Of a stretch of DNA of 64,000 nucleotides, positions 61,959-64,000 are shown in pieces. The DNA comes from Chromobacterium alkanivorans (GTDB lineage: Bacteria > Pseudomonadota > Gammaproteobacteria > Burkholderiales > Chromobacteriaceae). The translations under genes were made by a program, and so were the position numbers. The DNA is taken from assembly GCF_016937655.1 (NCBI RefSeq), contig NZ_JAFHKL010000011.1, positions 91,987 to 155,986 of the forward strand, in the 5' to 3' direction. How positions within the stretch are numbered: the first letter of the stretch is position 1; each line of letters opens with the position of its first letter. The notes beneath the pieces were generated by a model, which did not search any database, had not been told where the DNA came from, and saw only the letters and a program-made list of their open reading frames with translations.

Positions 61959-62609
61959 TCAGCCCGCGGAGGCTTGCGCCTGGCCTGCGTCGCCGTTATT
62001 GGCCTGGTAAGCGGCCAGCGCCGCCTGAACCTGCGCGCCGCCATGGTGATGGTGGCGATGGTGGGGTGGCTGGCTTTGCGCCGCCGTCTGCAAGCTTTGC
62101 TGCAATTGCTGGTAATCCTGTTGCGCCTGGCTGAGATTGCCGCTGCTCAGATCCTGGCCCAGAGTGTTGAACAGCGAGTTGGGCGAGGAGGCCGAAGCGG
62201 CGCCGGTCAGCGCGCTCAAGGCGTCGCTCGCGCTGCTATCGCCGGAGCCGCCGAAACTGCTGGCTTGCAACTGACTGAGCATCTGCTGGAACAGCACGGC
62301 CAAGTTGTCGCTGGCGCTGGTCTGGCTAGAGGCGGCGCCGCTGTCGCCTACGCTGCCGTCGGTCCGCATGGCGTTGACCAGGCTGGCGAAATCCTGCCCG
62401 CCGCCGTTGGACGCGCTGGAATCGCTTGCCGTGTTGCCGGACGCCGCGGTCTGCAGGCTGGCGAGCGCCTGCTGCGCGCCGCCCAGATCGCCTTGCCGCA
62501 CGTCGTCGATCATGGTCTGGAAATCCTGGCGGCGTTGTTGATGAACCGCCCGCCGTTGTTGCCAGGCGTTGCCGCCGGCGTCGATGCTGCTGGTATTGCT
62601 GACTGACAT
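61959..62609 (-). CDS. Unrecognised Ser/Gln/Ala-rich protein with a duplicated helical motif
   Basis: 216 residues. A motif occurs twice: FQTMIDDVRQGDLGGAQQAL..LQT near residues 29-53 and FNTLGQDLSSGNLSQAQQDY..LQQ near 146-172 (pattern F-x3-DL-x2-GdL-x2-AQ-x8-LQ). Between them lie Ser/Gly-rich linkers and a second glutamine-rich segment (LFQQMLSQLQ). The C-terminus has a His-rich PPHHRHHHHGG that may bind metal. No signal peptide is seen. A good GGGAG lies 8 bp before the ATG. Family and role unknown. Confidence 0.7.
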   Translation of the reverse strand: MSVSNTSSIDAGGNAWQQRRAVHQQRRQDFQTMIDDVRQGDLGGAQQALASLQTAASGNTASDSSASNGGGQDFASLVNAMRTDGSVGDSGAASSQTSASDNLAVLFQQMLSQLQASSFGGSGDSSASDALSALTGAASASSPNSLFNTLGQDLSSGNLSQAQQDYQQLQQSLQTAAQSQPPHHRHHHHGGAQVQAALAAYQANNGDAGQAQASAG

Positions 62610-62921
62610 GGATGTTCTCCCGCAAAGTCATGATGGAGTTGTCGGTCGTGAGCCTCACGGAGCAGCTCGACTTCCATTGTCGGTCCGGTTCCGGCGCTTT
62701 GCCGGCGCGGGCGGCAATCCATGCCGCCGCAGCGGAGGGAATTGCCGTCTGGCGGCGAATTTGGCCTGTTTTCGCGTCAGAACAAGGACTTGACCCGCTG
62801 TTAGATGCAAAGGGCGTGCCAGCAAGGCGGGGAGATTCTGTTAATTTCCGTGAGACATCCTGTCGTGTTCGGATGGTCTTGTTATAAACAAGTCAGCCCT
62901 CTGAATCGCCGGGATGTTCTC
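62610..62921. other. 312-bp divergent gap
   Basis: Holds the promoters of the repeat-motif protein (minus) and the formyltransferase-like gene (plus). An inverted CTTGT-TATAA-ACAAG at 62878-62892 overlaps a possible -10 for the plus-strand gene. No protein gene is supported. Confidence 0.45.
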
Positions 62922-63782
62922 ATGCGTTTTGCCATTACCTTGTCCGATCGTTTCAAGCCGGTGCTGGACGTGTTCCTTCACGCCGGCTGGCAGCCGGTGA
63001 AGCTGTTCTGCACCCCGGTGGACCACCGCATGCATCACCACAAGGAATCGCTGGCGGCGGCGGAGCGCTTGGGCGTGCCGGTGCAGCTGTCGCGGATGCG
63101 CGAACGCGATTTGCTGGAGCTGGCGGAGCAGGATTGTGAAGTCTTGCTGGTGGCCAGCTACAACTGGCGGGTGCCGGACTGGGAGCCCTATCTGAATTAC
63201 GCGGTCAACTTCCATCCGTCGCCGCTGCCCGTCGGCCGCGGACCTTACCCCATGGTGAGGGCGATCCTGGACGGCCATCGGCAATGGGGCTGCAGCTGTC
63301 ATCAACTGAGCCGGGAAATGGACGCCGGCGATGTGCTGGCGCAGGAGCAGTTTGCGCTGCGCCCGGACGAAACCCATGAATCGCTGGACGCGAAGCTGCA
63401 ACTGGCGCTGTACCGGCTGGCCGGGCGAGTGGCCGGCGACTTCGCCTCCTTGTGGGATCAGGCCCAGCCGCAAGGCGAGAACAGCAGCTATTGGCCGCTG
63501 TGGCGGGATGAAGAGCGGATGCTGGACTTCAGCCTGCCGGTGGAGGACCTCATGCGCCGAGTGCGCGCCTTCGGCGATTTCGAATGCCTGGCCGCGGTCA
63601 ACGGCGTCACCGTGCACGTGCACCGCGCGCAAGCCTGGCGCGAGAGCCACGCCTATCCGCCGGGCTCCTTGATCCTGTCCAATGCGCTGAGCCTGTTGGT
63701 GGCCGCCGCCGACGGCATGGTGCTGATCAGCGAATGGAGTCTGAACCCGCCCGGCGGCGTCAGCGGCCGGCTGCGGGGATGA
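62922..63782 (+). CDS. Methionyl-tRNA formyltransferase-like protein
   Basis: 286 residues. The formyl transferase N-domain is visible: YNWRVPDWEPYLNYAVNFHPSPLPVGRGPYPMVRAIL near 89-125, with the catalytic HPS motif, and GCSCHQLSREMDAGDVLAQ near 130. The C-terminal OB-like region (VRAFGDFECLAAVNGVTVHVHRA) is also Fmt-like. The catalytic Asn of Fmt (usually in SLxxGN / HPSLLP) cannot be confirmed, and the protein is shorter than Fmt (about 315). It may formylate an amino sugar or other metabolite. Preceded by GGGA. Confidence 0.8.
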   Translation: MRFAITLSDRFKPVLDVFLHAGWQPVKLFCTPVDHRMHHHKESLAAAERLGVPVQLSRMRERDLLELAEQDCEVLLVASYNWRVPDWEPYLNYAVNFHPSPLPVGRGPYPMVRAILDGHRQWGCSCHQLSREMDAGDVLAQEQFALRPDETHESLDAKLQLALYRLAGRVAGDFASLWDQAQPQGENSSYWPLWRDEERMLDFSLPVEDLMRRVRAFGDFECLAAVNGVTVHVHRAQAWRESHAYPPGSLILSNALSLLVAAADGMVLISEWSLNPPGGVSGRLRG

Positions 63783-63871
63783 GGGGCGGTGGATAGTGTG
63801 AATTGTACCGCCGGATTGACGTGAGTTTTTAGCATTTGGCCCTAAACTTTTCCCCGATTCTCTAGATAAGA

Positions 63872-63899
63872 CTTCTCGAATAATCTGATTTTCGAGAGG
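63872..63899 (+). promoter_or_regulatory. Hairpin covering the ribosome binding site of the last gene
   Basis: CTTCTCGAA (63872-63880), 10-nt loop, TTCGAGAGG (63891-63899): nine paired positions, one G-U. The 3' arm contains the only Shine-Dalgarno (GAGAGG) for ATG 63905. Such a fold would limit translation until opened by temperature, protein or ligand. Confidence 0.45.
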
Positions 63900-63904
63900 T
63901 CGGT

Positions 63905-64000
63905 ATGGTTGCAGTGGTGTCGGGCGTGGGTTTGGGGCTGCAGAACAGTTCGCTGGCGGCGTTGGGCGGGCAGGGTCAATTGGGCGAGGCCGCCTTCGGT
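63905..64000 (+). CDS. N-terminal fragment of an unidentified protein, cut by window end
   Basis: 32 codons without a stop: MVAVVSGVGLGLQNSSL, then ALGGQGQLGEAAFG at the window edge. GAGAGG lies 5 bp before the start. The small, Gly/Ser-rich opening with no signal peptide is similar to the start of large RHS/YD-repeat or RTX-type surface proteins, but this fragment is too short to decide. Confidence 0.5.
   Translation, partial: MVAVVSGVGLGLQNSSLAALGGQGQLGEAAFG

Noticed and set aside
62610..62921. CviR (quorum-sensing) binding site in the divergent gap
   Set aside because: The CTGNCC-N4-GGNCAG pattern expected for Chromobacterium was not found here.

Overview
The window reads as a high-GC chromosomal segment from a betaproteobacterium of the Neisseriales, most like Chromobacterium. 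The basis is gene content and order: an rpoE-rseA-rseB-mucD-grx-lepA-lepB-DUF4845-rnc-era-recO-pdxJ-acpS-nagZ block, a neisserial/betaproteobacterial trimeric porin, the acnD/prpF type of methylcitrate operon and a dapF-DUF484 pair, with strong GC bias at third codon positions. This is family recognition only, without a database search. No rRNA, tRNA, CRISPR array, transposase or prophage was seen.

Layout. 1-8.6 kb: FAH-family hydrolase, hslR, an HcaT-like MFS carrier, a GNAT acetyltransferase, L-serine dehydratase sdaA behind a long leader, an NmrA-like/LysR divergent pair, a porin and DUF3579. 8.6-16.7 kb: helicase dinG, a PLP Orn/Lys/Arg decarboxylase, argF, argG, a DMT carrier and DUF2788. 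16.7-25 kb: a LysE exporter, then an operon of glutamine-synthetase-like ligase, aldehyde dehydrogenase, iron alcohol dehydrogenase and class-I amidotransferase, with an APC permease downstream and a divergent RpiR regulator. This resembles the putrescine Puu pathway but has an alcohol dehydrogenase in place of the amine oxidase, so I infer that it degrades an amino alcohol. 25-28.9 kb: YajQ, DapA-like aldolase, TetR, AidB-like flavoprotein.

28.9-35.7 kb: methylcitrate operon prpB-cupin-prpC-acnD-[DUF559 nuclease]-prpF. The small nuclease gene is preceded by a 187-bp inverted pair of CCCCTCTCCC/GGGAGAGGGG hairpins that exactly fills the space between the acnD stop and the nuclease start. It looks like a REP/BIME-type element that has inserted into the operon. 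36-48.8 kb: envelope-stress sigma factor operon with a visible autoregulatory promoter, then translation, RNA-processing, repair and cofactor genes in a compact plus-strand series.

48.8-64 kb: a UmuD-like S24 peptidase with a palindromic operator and a previously uncounted 51-codon gene; tdk-rlmJ-truC; a BMP-type nucleoside ABC transporter; a cytochrome b561-YceI-YceI operon with a sigma-E-like promoter; a membrane protein-DUF484-dapF group; two unrecognised low-complexity proteins; a formyltransferase-like enzyme; and the first 32 codons of a large unidentified protein whose ribosome binding site lies in a hairpin. Most of the window is core genome. The strongest leads are the DUF559/repeat element, the gamma-glutamyl amino-alcohol cluster and the S24/51-codon pair.
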